64,000 nt of DNA from an uncultured Planctomycetota bacterium (GTDB lineage Bacteria; Planctomycetota; Phycisphaerae; SM23-33), in contig CAITIS010000029.1 of NCBI GenBank assembly GCA_903892515.1, positions 1 through 64,000 of the forward strand. Direction: 5' to 3'. Within the stretch, counting starts at the first letter, position 1; every line of letters starts with the position of its first letter. A program made the translations under genes and the position numbers. Under the pieces are notes generated by a model, which was given only the letters and a program-made list of their open reading frames with translations, did no database searches and was not told the DNA's origin. Shown here one piece after another: positions 8,729-16,451 of this stretch.

Positions 8729-9186
8729 GCGAACTGGCCGGGCACATCGCCGATGCGCTGGCTGAGCCCGCCTGGGAGCAGGAACTGGCTGGGGTCTATC
8801 GCCAGGCCGATGCGGCCATCTCGGCCACGCTGGCGCGCGAGGCGATAACGTGTCTGGCCGGCGGGTGCTGCTGCCGATTTGACGTGCAGGAGCATCGGCT
8901 GTACGCCAGCACGCTGGAGTTGGCGTACCTGTGCCGCCATCGGCCGGGCGACATCGCACCGGCCCGGCGCGGGCTGTGCCCCTACCAGCGATTCACGCAG
9001 TGCACGGCCCATGAGCGGCGGCCACTGGGCTGCCGGACGTTCTTCTGCCGCGACGGCAAAGGCGCGGTGCAGGGAATGTACGAGCCGTTTCATCGGCGTC
9101 TGTTGGATTTGCACGAGCAGGCTCACGTTGCCTATCGTTACGCCGAGCTGACGCAAGCCCTGTTGCAATTCTTTACGGCCCCGTAG
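8725..9186 (+). CDS. Second cysteine-cluster (YkgJ-like) protein, coupled to the first
   Basis: This 153-residue protein starts in the ATGA overlap with the preceding gene. Cysteines cluster at CLAGGCCCRFDV (about residues 33-44), LCRH, GLCPYQ, QCTAHERRPLGCRTFFC; the RPLGCRTFFC segment mirrors the RPAQCRAWPF motif of its neighbour. The two proteins are therefore likely divergent versions of one metal-binding domain acting together. No signal peptide is present. Function is unknown beyond probable metal or cluster binding. Confidence 0.75.
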   Translation: MSELAGHIADALAEPAWEQELAGVYRQADAAISATLAREAITCLAGGCCCRFDVQEHRLYASTLELAYLCRHRPGDIAPARRGLCPYQRFTQCTAHERRPLGCRTFFCRDGKGAVQGMYEPFHRRLLDLHEQAHVAYRYAELTQALLQFFTAP

Positions 9187-9203
9187 TTTGTGTCCGATTT
9201 TTC

Positions 9204-9231
9204 TTGACGGCCGGCGAAATATGCGTACGCT
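9204..9231 (+). promoter_or_regulatory. Candidate promoter for the HU-like gene
   Basis: TTGACG at 9204-9209 and TACGCT at 9226-9231, spaced 16 bases, lie about 50 bases upstream of the GTG start at 9284. Confidence 0.4.
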
Positions 9232-9283
9232 GGTGTGCGTCTATATGGGCTAAACCGTGCGCCACTTCTTCGGGAGATTGGCT

Positions 9284-9604
9284 GTGACGAAAAAAGATAT
9301 GGTGCGGCTGATTGCCGCCGAACACAACGTGGATCAGGTCATCGCACGGCGCATCGTGCAATCGACGCTGGATAGGATCTTAGAGACGCTGGTTGCTGAA
9401 GGGCGCGTGGAACTTCGCGACTTCGGCGTCTTCGAGATCAAACATCGCGCGCCGCGCAAGGCCCGCAACCCCAAGACCAACCAGGAAGTGCTGGTTCCGG
9501 CCCGGCGGGTCATCATCTTCCAGCCCGGCAAGAACGTGGCGGCGAAGATCGAGCAACTGCATCTGCCAGGCAGCGGCTCGGCGGCAGCAACGCCGCTGGT
9601 CTAG
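9284..9604 (+). CDS. HU/IHF-family DNA-binding protein
   Basis: The 106-residue product is a nucleoid-associated, DNA-bending dimer subunit. It begins MTKKDMVRLIAAEHNVDQVI, a normal HU helical start, and contains GRVELRDFGVFEIKHRAPRK and ARNPKTNQEV, the beta-arm motif with the RNPxTG-like tip (here RNPKTNQ), then PARRVIIFQPGKNV. I choose GTG 9284, seven bases after GGGAGA; GTG 9257 is a less likely alternative. The last about 15 residues (LPGSGSAAATPLV) extend past the usual end. A strong terminator follows at 9736. Whether it is HU or an IHF paralog cannot be decided. Confidence 0.92.
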   Translation: MTKKDMVRLIAAEHNVDQVIARRIVQSTLDRILETLVAEGRVELRDFGVFEIKHRAPRKARNPKTNQEVLVPARRVIIFQPGKNVAAKIEQLHLPGSGSAAATPLV

Positions 9605-9735
9605 CACGAGAGTCTTTTCCGGCGGGCCGGTGCTGTCAGACGCCACCGAGAGCTTGCGTTCGTGCGCCTGCCTGTGCGGTCAGACGCGAATGTTAAAATG
9701 CTGCCGCGCCAGTGGCGCGGAGAATCACAGAAAAG

Positions 9736-9768
9736 AACGCGGCGAGCCCCAAGGCTCGCCGCGTTTTC
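9736..9768 (+). terminator. Rho-independent terminator downstream of the HU-like gene
   Basis: ACGCGGCGAGCC / GGCTCGCCGCGT forms a perfect 12-bp stem around CCAA, flanked by A-rich and T-rich sequence, so it could work in both directions. Confidence 0.8.
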
Positions 9769-9797
9769 ATTTCAGCTCAACATCTTCTCGCGCGGCT

Positions 9798-9823
9798 CAC
9801 GCCCGAGGGCGGGCGTGCCACGG
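9798..9823. repeat. Family B hairpin, covarying copy
   Basis: CACGCCCGAGGGCGGGCGTG followed by CCACGG. Compared with the 8194 copy, both arms changed together (AG to GC opposite CT to GC). Confidence 0.7.
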
Positions 9824-9838
9824 TTGCGACACCAAGCG

Positions 9839-9906
9839 GTAGGGCGGGCACTGCCCGCCGGCTTGGTGCGTCCTTTCGCGGACTCGTCGGGCAGTGCCCG
9901 ACCTAC
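9839..9906. repeat. Family G element: GTAGGGCGGGCACTGCCCGCC ... CCTAC type
   Basis: Two palindromes, GGCGGGCACTGCCCGCC and GTCGGGCAGTGCCCGAC, are separated by about 28 bases and framed by GTAGG/CCTAC. The right end abuts the stop codon of the giant minus-strand gene. Confidence 0.75.
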
Positions 9907-9907
9907 A

Positions 9908-12900
9908 CTAAATCGCCCGGGCCGTCGGCAAATTCAACACGTCCACCATTGGCGAGAGAGCCAGTCCTTTGACGGGCGGCATCTGCCAGCGTTTGGCCTT
10001 TGGCCAGGAGACCACCGGCAGGGCTGAACCCGAAGCGCCAGCTGGCAGCAGGGCTGAGGGCGTCGGTGAGGACAGCAACGCCGACAGCGTCGCGATGGAC
10101 GCACTTGAGCTCGTCGCGGGCGCCGAGAGTTCGACCAGCGGCGCCGGCGGCACGAACGTTGCGCCGAACGAGGATTCGAGAATGATGTAGTCTTTGAAGG
10201 TCACCACGCCATCGCCGTTGAAGTCGCCCTGCGTGAAGAGCTGGCCGGTCTTGTTGAAGTTGCTCTCCAGCACGATGTAGTCCCTGAAGTCGATCTTGTC
10301 GTCCAGGTTGGCGTCGGCGGGCAGCACACCTTGCCGGCCTGGCGTGCCGTTGTGATACGCCAGCCAGTTGATCGGGTCGTTGCCAAAGGCCGAGGGAATC
10401 AGACGCTCCAGCGACTTGCCCGTGCCGTCCGCAGCCGTGGGCCACGGAGCCGAGGACAGGTACTCCACGCGATCGTCCCGAATGATCGGATACGTGAAGT
10501 CGATGATATCGACGGGCCCGACCTTGTTGATATTGATGTCCTCTCCGGCGTTGTCGAGCTTGCCCTGCCAGGGGCCGAAGACATCGACGGTCGAGGGGAT
10601 GCTGTACTTAGCTCGGAAGGCATCCTTGAGAGCCTGGGTGGAAACGTCTGCGCCGGTCAGGACCAGCAGGCCTTGGGCTGGAATTTCCACGCCGGTGGGG
10701 AAGGTGTAGTTCACTCCGCCGGTGACGGTCCAGGTGTTGGCCGTGGCGGCAGGGTCGTACAACTTCACTGGTGAACTGGTGATATTCCGCAACTCGATGA
10801 ATTCATCGTTGCCGGCCAGCGGGTTGTACATGATCTCGTTGACGACCACCGGGCCCACGGCCGGGCTGCTGTTGGCCCAACCGGGTGTCGGGCTGGTCAG
10901 GGCCGTGAAGACCAGGCTGCCTTGGCTGGTGACGTAGCGGCCAAAGCTGACGCCGGGGTCGGAGCCGCCGAAGTCGTGCGAGTCGATGACCAGGCTGGCG
11001 GGGTTGCTGAGATATACGTTCTCGCCGTTCTTGGAGAGCGCGAACGTCGTGCCGAACTGGGCTTCGGTGAATACCTGGTAGCCGCCCGCGGCGATGGTAG
11101 TGCCGGCGGGGATCTGGAACTTGGTCAAGATCGTGGCGTTGTCGCTGAGGTACCAGCCCGACAGGTCCACCGCGCTGGAGGTGGGGTTGAACAACTCGAT
11201 CCAGTCGCCGCCCGTGCCGTTGTTGGTCATGATCTCATTGATGAGCGGCGCGTCGCCGCCGTAGCTCTTGCTGTCGATGAGCATGTCCGTGTCGGTGGTG
11301 AGTTGGATTGCCCCGCCCTGATTGTCGAGATGGCCATCGTAGGGCCCCTCGACGAACAGGTTCTGGCCGCCGCGTGGGCCAGTGGTGCGAGCGCGGAAGG
11401 CGGCTGGGTCGGGCGACACGTACAGCGAGCCGCCGGCCACGATGACCGTTCCGGCGGGCAGGGTATAGTTCACCGCGCCGCTCAAGTGCCAGCCCGAGAC
11501 GTCCAGCGAAGCGGTACTGGGATTGGTGAGTTGGATGTACTCCTGGTCCTGGTTGCCCGAGGCCGGATCGGACTCGACCGTGCCGATGGTGACCTGCTGG
11601 GCAAACGGGGCGGGCTGGACAGGATCGTGCGTAAATGCCGGAATGTACGGCTCGTGGTACAGGTAGTACCGCATGTGGGTCAGGTAGGTCTTGACCTCGG
11701 CTATGCCGCCGGTGAACGTGCCGGATTCCGACTGATACGGCAGTTGGTTGTTGGCGTTCTCGTAGCTCAGTTCGCTGACCCAATAGTCCAACCGGGCTTC
11801 CAGCGGCAACTGCGCGTAGGGCGTTTCAGCGGGCTTTAGGTACTGCTCGATGACGGTCTCCATGCGGCGGTAGAACATCTCTCTGGCGATCGGATCGTCC
11901 TTGACGGCGTCGGTCAAACGGTTGTACCCGCGACTGGCGTTGTAGACGTCCGAGATCGGATACATCGGGTCGATCATGTCGTAAGAGCCGTGTTGGGGGT
12001 AGTTGGTCATCGCGCCCACCTGATCGCCCCAGGTCAGGTCGCGGTCGTACGGCAGGAACCGCCACTCGCCCGTGCCGTTGGTATCGCGATACACATAGTA
12101 ATTGTGCTCGACGCAGTCGGTGTTCTGCATGAGCGCGTCGGCCACGAGGTACTCAATCAGGGCCGGCAGATCCAGGTTGTCCATAACGTACGTGTGACGA
12201 TTGACGTTGGCCGGATCGATGCCCGCCACCAGCGCCGCCAAGTCGGAGGTACCTTCGTATGTGCGGGTCTTCTTCTGCATCCCGCCGGTGGTGCTCAGCG
12301 TGGTGCCCACGGCCCGATACAGGGCGCCATCGGGGTCGAGCCCTTCGCGGGTCAACAGGTCTGTGTTGGTCTGCTCGAAGAACACACGTGTCCCCAGGTA
12401 TGCGCCATTCTGCTGGATGTGCCACAGGGTCGAATCCGGCGCGGCGACATCAAGGGTGTCATACAGCCAATACGACATTGTGTTGCGCACATACGAGGTA
12501 TCCTGCGGGCCGCACAGGTTGATATTGATCTCGCTGACCCGCTTCTCGGCCGGGTCGTACAGGAAGTGGTGGTCGCTGTTCATGTCCACCTTGCGCGACA
12601 GCCCGCCGGTCCAGCCGGACTTGACGCCGTTGATGGTGTTGCCGCGCTTGCGGATATTCACGTTGTCGTACAGTTCACCCATGAAGAACACCGAGCCGCG
12701 CGTGCCGGCAACGGTGTCGGCGGCGGACGTGTTCTGGATGAAGAACTGGAAGACCGAGAGGTTCGTGTGAATGTTCGGGTCTGAAACCACCGTGCCGTAA
12801 TACTGCTCGGAATTCAGCGAGTCCAGGTACAGCGGCATGCGCGTGGTATGGCTGGCGCTGTCCACGGCCGTCACGTACCAGCGGACCATCTGGTTGGGCG

Positions 12901-14758
12901 CCGAGGCCGAAGCGGGGATCACCGCGCCATACACGCCGTCGCCGGCAGTGCCGTCGCCGTGGGCGCCGTCATCGTACATCGGGAGCGTCGCTTCGGTGTT
13001 CCAATTCACGCGGTAATGCAGCACGACCGAGGTAATAGAACTGGACGCCTTGGCCACGCTGGCCGTCACCGTCAGCGGGTCGGCATCGGCGGGCACCTGC
13101 GGAGAATGGTTCACGTACGTGACGATCGGGCCCAGCTCGTTGACGCCGACAGAATTGGCATCGCCGGGCGTGGGAAGCTGGAAGTACCGCTCCTCGACCG
13201 CGCCAGTGGGCAAGGTCTTGGCCATCAACGTGGGCGACATTAGAAAGTCGGTGTCCGAGGCGGTGAGATTCATCGCCTGGATGGCCAGCACGTTTGTGCC
13301 GGCGTGAATCAGACTCAGGTACGGCGTGATGTCGAAGGATTCATCCTGCGAGGCGCTGTCGTCGTCATTCTCCGCCGTGGCCGTCGAGTTGTACGCCGGC
13401 GAGGCAGGGGCATTCTTGCTGGCGACGGGCGTGCCGTTTATGTACGCAATGAAGCCGTCGTCGTACTTCATGTTCAGGACCAACGACTTCAGCACCGTCG
13501 GGTCGGCCACAGTGAAGGGGATGCGCGTGTACGCCGTGGCGTTGAGGTCCTTCATCGGGGCCTGCACGTTGGTCTGAATGAGCGGGCCGTAGTCGGTGAC
13601 GAGGGTGTTGACCGTGGCCGTGATCTTGGGGATGACCAGGAAGTCGTTGTTGCTGATGGGAGTGTAGTTCAGCCCCTGGATGGCCAGCACGTTTCGCCCC
13701 GCCACCAACTGGCTGATGTACGGCGTGATGTCGTAATCGGTGTAGCCGGGCGGGTCGGAGGGCTGGCTGGTAGCCGCAGAGTTCCACAGCAGCGTTGTGG
13801 GCGCGTTATAGCTCTTGATGGGCGTGGCGTTGCCGTTGAGCCAAACCACGCAGCCATCGTCCACCCGCAGCGACAGCGTCAGGGCGGTGATCGTCGCGGG
13901 GTCGGGACAGTTGAAGTCGATGCGGATGTAACAGCTCGAACGCACGTTGTACATCTGCGTCGCGACATTCAGACCGATGACACTTTCGTAGCCCGTGGAC
14001 TTCTCGTAGCCCACGCCGGTGGTGCCGGAAATCCAGCCGGTGGGGGTAAAACTGGGGTTGCGCCAGGTCGTGCCAATATCGGCACTGGGGACAAAGGCGT
14101 AAGCGGGCGCGCCGTAATCCAGCAGCGTCTGAGGCGCCGTCACGGTGGTCGTGTCGGTGTCAAAGCCGATCGCGGCCTTGCCGACCGTCCAGGAACTGTC
14201 ATTAAAGCCGCTGGTCATCCAGGCGGCGTCATCGGCCGGGCCGGTCGGGATGTGCCAGCGGGACGAATCCGTGCCTTGCAGCAGCGTGGTGGTGGTGGTA
14301 TCCAGGTTCACCAGTCCGTAGGAGACGTCGGGGTATTGCGGCGGGAAGGTCGGGCTGTACTGCGAGTCGATGGTGCTGCCGTTGGGTTCCACCAAGGCCA
14401 GGTACTCGCCAGCGGTGCCGAGGCTGAAATTCGTATGCAACTCCTGCCCCGAAACGCGTCGGTCCTTGCCCGAGGCGAAGATCACGGTATAGCTGCCCGG
14501 GTCCAACGTCTTTTCGGGGAACTTCCACTTGGTCAGGTTGGCGGCGTCGTCGGTGAGGTAATAGCCGTTCAGGCTGACCGCGGCCGTGCCGGAGTTGTAC
14601 AACTCGATCCAGTCTGAGTTGTCCCCGTCCTGGTCCTTCAGGCCGCTGGTGTTCTTGGCCATAAACTCGCTGATGACCACCGAGCCGCTCAGCAGCATGC
14701 GTGGTTCCAAAGCCTCGAACGACACCGCGCGCCCATGAGTGGCGTGTTTTCTGGACAT
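9908..14758 (-). CDS. Giant LEPR-motif surface protein: lamin-tail domains, CotH kinase-like domain, dockerin repeats
   Basis: This 1616-residue protein starts at ATG 14758, five bases after GGAGG. The N-terminus contains SFEALEPRMLLSG, the LEPRxLL motif seen at the start of large planctomycete surface proteins. Next comes a lamin-tail-like domain (ISEFMAKNTS, DWIELYNSGTAAVSLNGYYL), then two similar galactose-binding-like segments (VDDGCVVWLNG, YDDGFIAYINGTPV). The central CotH-type region has KRGNTINGVKSGWTGGLSRK, RNTMSYWLYD, HNYYVYRD and FLPYDRDLTWG; the aspartates of DRD suit metal binding in CotH kinases. Three more lamin-tail domains follow (YIQLTNPSTASLDVSGWHLS, DWIELFNPTSSAVDLSGWYL, FIELRNITSSPVKL). 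Near the C-terminus are dockerin repeats GDANLDDKIDFRDYIVLES and DFNGDGVVTFKDYIILESSF. It is probably exported and cell-wall associated; the substrate of the CotH part is unknown. Confidence 0.85.
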   Translation of the reverse strand: MSRKHATHGRAVSFEALEPRMLLSGSVVISEFMAKNTSGLKDQDGDNSDWIELYNSGTAAVSLNGYYLTDDAANLTKWKFPEKTLDPGSYTVIFASGKDRRVSGQELHTNFSLGTAGEYLALVEPNGSTIDSQYSPTFPPQYPDVSYGLVNLDTTTTTLLQGTDSSRWHIPTGPADDAAWMTSGFNDSSWTVGKAAIGFDTDTTTVTAPQTLLDYGAPAYAFVPSADIGTTWRNPSFTPTGWISGTTGVGYEKSTGYESVIGLNVATQMYNVRSSCYIRIDFNCPDPATITALTLSLRVDDGCVVWLNGNATPIKSYNAPTTLLWNSAATSQPSDPPGYTDYDITPYISQLVAGRNVLAIQGLNYTPISNNDFLVIPKITATVNTLVTDYGPLIQTNVQAPMKDLNATAYTRIPFTVADPTVLKSLVLNMKYDDGFIAYINGTPVASKNAPASPAYNSTATAENDDDSASQDESFDITPYLSLIHAGTNVLAIQAMNLTASDTDFLMSPTLMAKTLPTGAVEERYFQLPTPGDANSVGVNELGPIVTYVNHSPQVPADADPLTVTASVAKASSSITSVVLHYRVNWNTEATLPMYDDGAHGDGTAGDGVYGAVIPASASAPNQMVRWYVTAVDSASHTTRMPLYLDSLNSEQYYGTVVSDPNIHTNLSVFQFFIQNTSAADTVAGTRGSVFFMGELYDNVNIRKRGNTINGVKSGWTGGLSRKVDMNSDHHFLYDPAEKRVSEININLCGPQDTSYVRNTMSYWLYDTLDVAAPDSTLWHIQQNGAYLGTRVFFEQTNTDLLTREGLDPDGALYRAVGTTLSTTGGMQKKTRTYEGTSDLAALVAGIDPANVNRHTYVMDNLDLPALIEYLVADALMQNTDCVEHNYYVYRDTNGTGEWRFLPYDRDLTWGDQVGAMTNYPQHGSYDMIDPMYPISDVYNASRGYNRLTDAVKDDPIAREMFYRRMETVIEQYLKPAETPYAQLPLEARLDYWVSELSYENANNQLPYQSESGTFTGGIAEVKTYLTHMRYYLYHEPYIPAFTHDPVQPAPFAQQVTIGTVESDPASGNQDQEYIQLTNPSTASLDVSGWHLSGAVNYTLPAGTVIVAGGSLYVSPDPAAFRARTTGPRGGQNLFVEGPYDGHLDNQGGAIQLTTDTDMLIDSKSYGGDAPLINEIMTNNGTGGDWIELFNPTSSAVDLSGWYLSDNATILTKFQIPAGTTIAAGGYQVFTEAQFGTTFALSKNGENVYLSNPASLVIDSHDFGGSDPGVSFGRYVTSQGSLVFTALTSPTPGWANSSPAVGPVVVNEIMYNPLAGNDEFIELRNITSSPVKLYDPAATANTWTVTGGVNYTFPTGVEIPAQGLLVLTGADVSTQALKDAFRAKYSIPSTVDVFGPWQGKLDNAGEDININKVGPVDIIDFTYPIIRDDRVEYLSSAPWPTAADGTGKSLERLIPSAFGNDPINWLAYHNGTPGRQGVLPADANLDDKIDFRDYIVLESNFNKTGQLFTQGDFNGDGVVTFKDYIILESSFGATFVPPAPLVELSAPATSSSASIATLSALLSSPTPSALLPAGASGSALPVVSWPKAKRWQMPPVKGLALSPMVDVLNLPTARAI

Positions 14759-15297
14759 GAAGGCCTCCATCCTTTTTCGGCGCAAAGGGCGTAAACCGCC
14801 GCAACGACGGACCAGCCCCAAGCAACAGTTATTATAAGCCAGCACTGGGGTTTTGATAAGGGACATTCCCTCAGGGGTGTACCTGATTTTGCGGCCTGCA
14901 AGGCAAGTCCGCAGATTACACCGATTACGCAGATGCAGCCAGCGACGTTACTGTGGCCGGACGCATGGGCTGCAAGGGCCAGCAGAGGCTCGATCCTGCC
15001 TTGCAGACCCAGGCAGGCGTCGCGTTGGCGTCCTTGTCGGGGCTTCCATCTGGCTGTCTCTGTCTCTCTGCGGCTCTGCGTCGCAATTCGCCAACCCTTG
15101 ACGCCGACGTTGCCTCTGTTTTGCCAGAAGACCCGAGACTGCCTGCCGGTCGGATTTCACTGGCGAAAAATGCGTTTTTCCATATACTATATGGTGACAC
15201 TTACGGTGAGGGGTCCGCTCGCCTCGGCACCGCCAGCCATTGTTGCGCTGGGGTCAGGCGTGCAGAACCGGCCAGAGCGAGAAGAAGGGACAAACTC
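14759..15297. other. Intergenic region without a gene
   Basis: Repeat-word traces only: CGCAGATTACACCGATTACG at 14911-14930 (related to 38983) and CTCTGCGGCTCTGCGTCG near 15065 (related to 48510). A 15-base perfect palindrome lies at 15180. I see no supported coding sequence. Confidence 0.6.
15180..15194. promoter_or_regulatory. Perfect palindrome CCATATACTATATGG upstream of a PEP-CTERM gene
   Basis: Seven-base arms around one C. It contains a TATACT that could act as a -10 box, so it may be an operator overlapping the promoter of the gene at 15298. No good -35 box is visible. Confidence 0.35.
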
Positions 15298-16107
15298 ATG
15301 AAAATCATGTGTGCTTTGCTGGCAGGAATGCTGCTGGTCGCATCGGCCGTCGGCTCGCCCATTATCCTCAACGAGTACAACGCGGTCGATGCCACGAAGT
15401 GGCTCGACAAGGACCCGCAGAGTGCCTCGGACAAGAGCGACACCTTCTTTGGTCGCGTCGTGGGCAATGGCGGCGATTGGTGCGAGTTCGCCGTGGTCGG
15501 CGACGGCTCGGCCATGTCCACCGTGGACATGCGTGGCTGGAAGATCCAGATCCAGGACAACTGGACCTCCGGCGCTTTCACGCCAAGCAAGACCCTGGTG
15601 CTGTCTAGCGACAGTTACTGGTCCAACGTGCGTGCCGGCACGATCCTGACCTTCAGCGAAGACAACCTTGCCAACAACGGCGCCGACACCGGCATCAACC
15701 GCGTGAACAGCTTCGACACGCTGGGCTACGCCTGGACGAACATCTGGCTGGGCGACACCACCTACATGGCCTCGGGCAGCCCGGCCAAGGTGGACATTTC
15801 CAACAATAACACGCTGTTCTGCGTGGTGGACGCCGGCAATAACGTCGTCTTTGGCCCGGCCGGCGAGAGCATCTCCTGCACCGGGATTGATTCCCACAGC
15901 GTCCTGAAGCTGCAGGCCGACCCGACGGCGGCCATTACTCCCACAGGCCCGGGCTACGCCGGCGGCGCCAGCAGTTCGTTCGGCGCGCCCAACGTGTGGA
16001 CCGTCAGCGGCAACTCGGTCGCGCAGAGTTTCACGGCCTTCGTGCCAGAGCCCGCCAGTCTGTGCCTGTTGGCGCTGGGCGGCCTGGGGCTGATCCGGCG
16101 GCGGTAG
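15298..16107 (+). CDS. PEP-CTERM protein with lamin-tail-like domain
   Basis: Start ATG 15298 follows GAAGAAGGGA. The signal peptide is MKIMCALLAGMLLVASAVGS. The mature part begins PIILNEYNAVDATKWLDKD, then NGGDWCEFAVVGDGSAMSTV and DMRGWKIQIQDNW, a lamin-tail-like pattern (INEYxA...GGDWxE...DMRGW) similar to the domains of the neighbouring giant protein. The 269-residue protein ends FVPEPASLCLLALGGLGLI then RRR, a complete PEP-CTERM signal. It is probably an exported surface protein processed by an exosortase encoded elsewhere. A terminator follows at 16249. Confidence 0.85.
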   Translation: MKIMCALLAGMLLVASAVGSPIILNEYNAVDATKWLDKDPQSASDKSDTFFGRVVGNGGDWCEFAVVGDGSAMSTVDMRGWKIQIQDNWTSGAFTPSKTLVLSSDSYWSNVRAGTILTFSEDNLANNGADTGINRVNSFDTLGYAWTNIWLGDTTYMASGSPAKVDISNNNTLFCVVDAGNNVVFGPAGESISCTGIDSHSVLKLQADPTAAITPTGPGYAGGASSSFGAPNVWTVSGNSVAQSFTAFVPEPASLCLLALGGLGLIRRR

Positions 16108-16142
16108 TCGATCCCGCACAGATTAAGAACTGGTTTCGTACC

Positions 16143-16224
16143 CGTAGCACGGGCGTCTCGCCCGTGGCTAGGTACTGTCACAACGGCCAAAACGCTCATG
16201 GGCGAGACGCCCATGCTACGTTGT
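16143..16224. repeat. Family A palindromic element
   Basis: GTAGCACGGGCGTCTCGCCC... and ...ATGGGCGAGACGCCCATGC are separated by about 35 bases, in the same architecture as 170-246. Confidence 0.85.
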
Positions 16225-16248
16225 GAAATGACTTCTAAGAACACGGAC

Positions 16249-16287
16249 AAGGGCCCGAGGCTGACTGCCTCTGGCCCTTCTTCTTTG
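16249..16287 (+). terminator. Rho-independent terminator after the PEP-CTERM gene
   Basis: AAGGGCCCGAGGC / GCCTCTGGCCCTT stem with one mismatch, loop TGACT, tail CTTCTTT. Confidence 0.7.
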
Positions 16288-16451
16288 GCCACTGCGCCCC
16301 ACAGGGCACCGCCAGGGGGCCGGGCGATTGCCCTTTGGCAGGACAAGGAATTGCTTTGCATCCCGGCTGCGTCATAATACACGGCGCGTGCAGACGATGG
16401 CCTGTGCGCCTTTCGTGCCGTAAGAGACCTTTCTTTTTTTGGAGAGACCGC

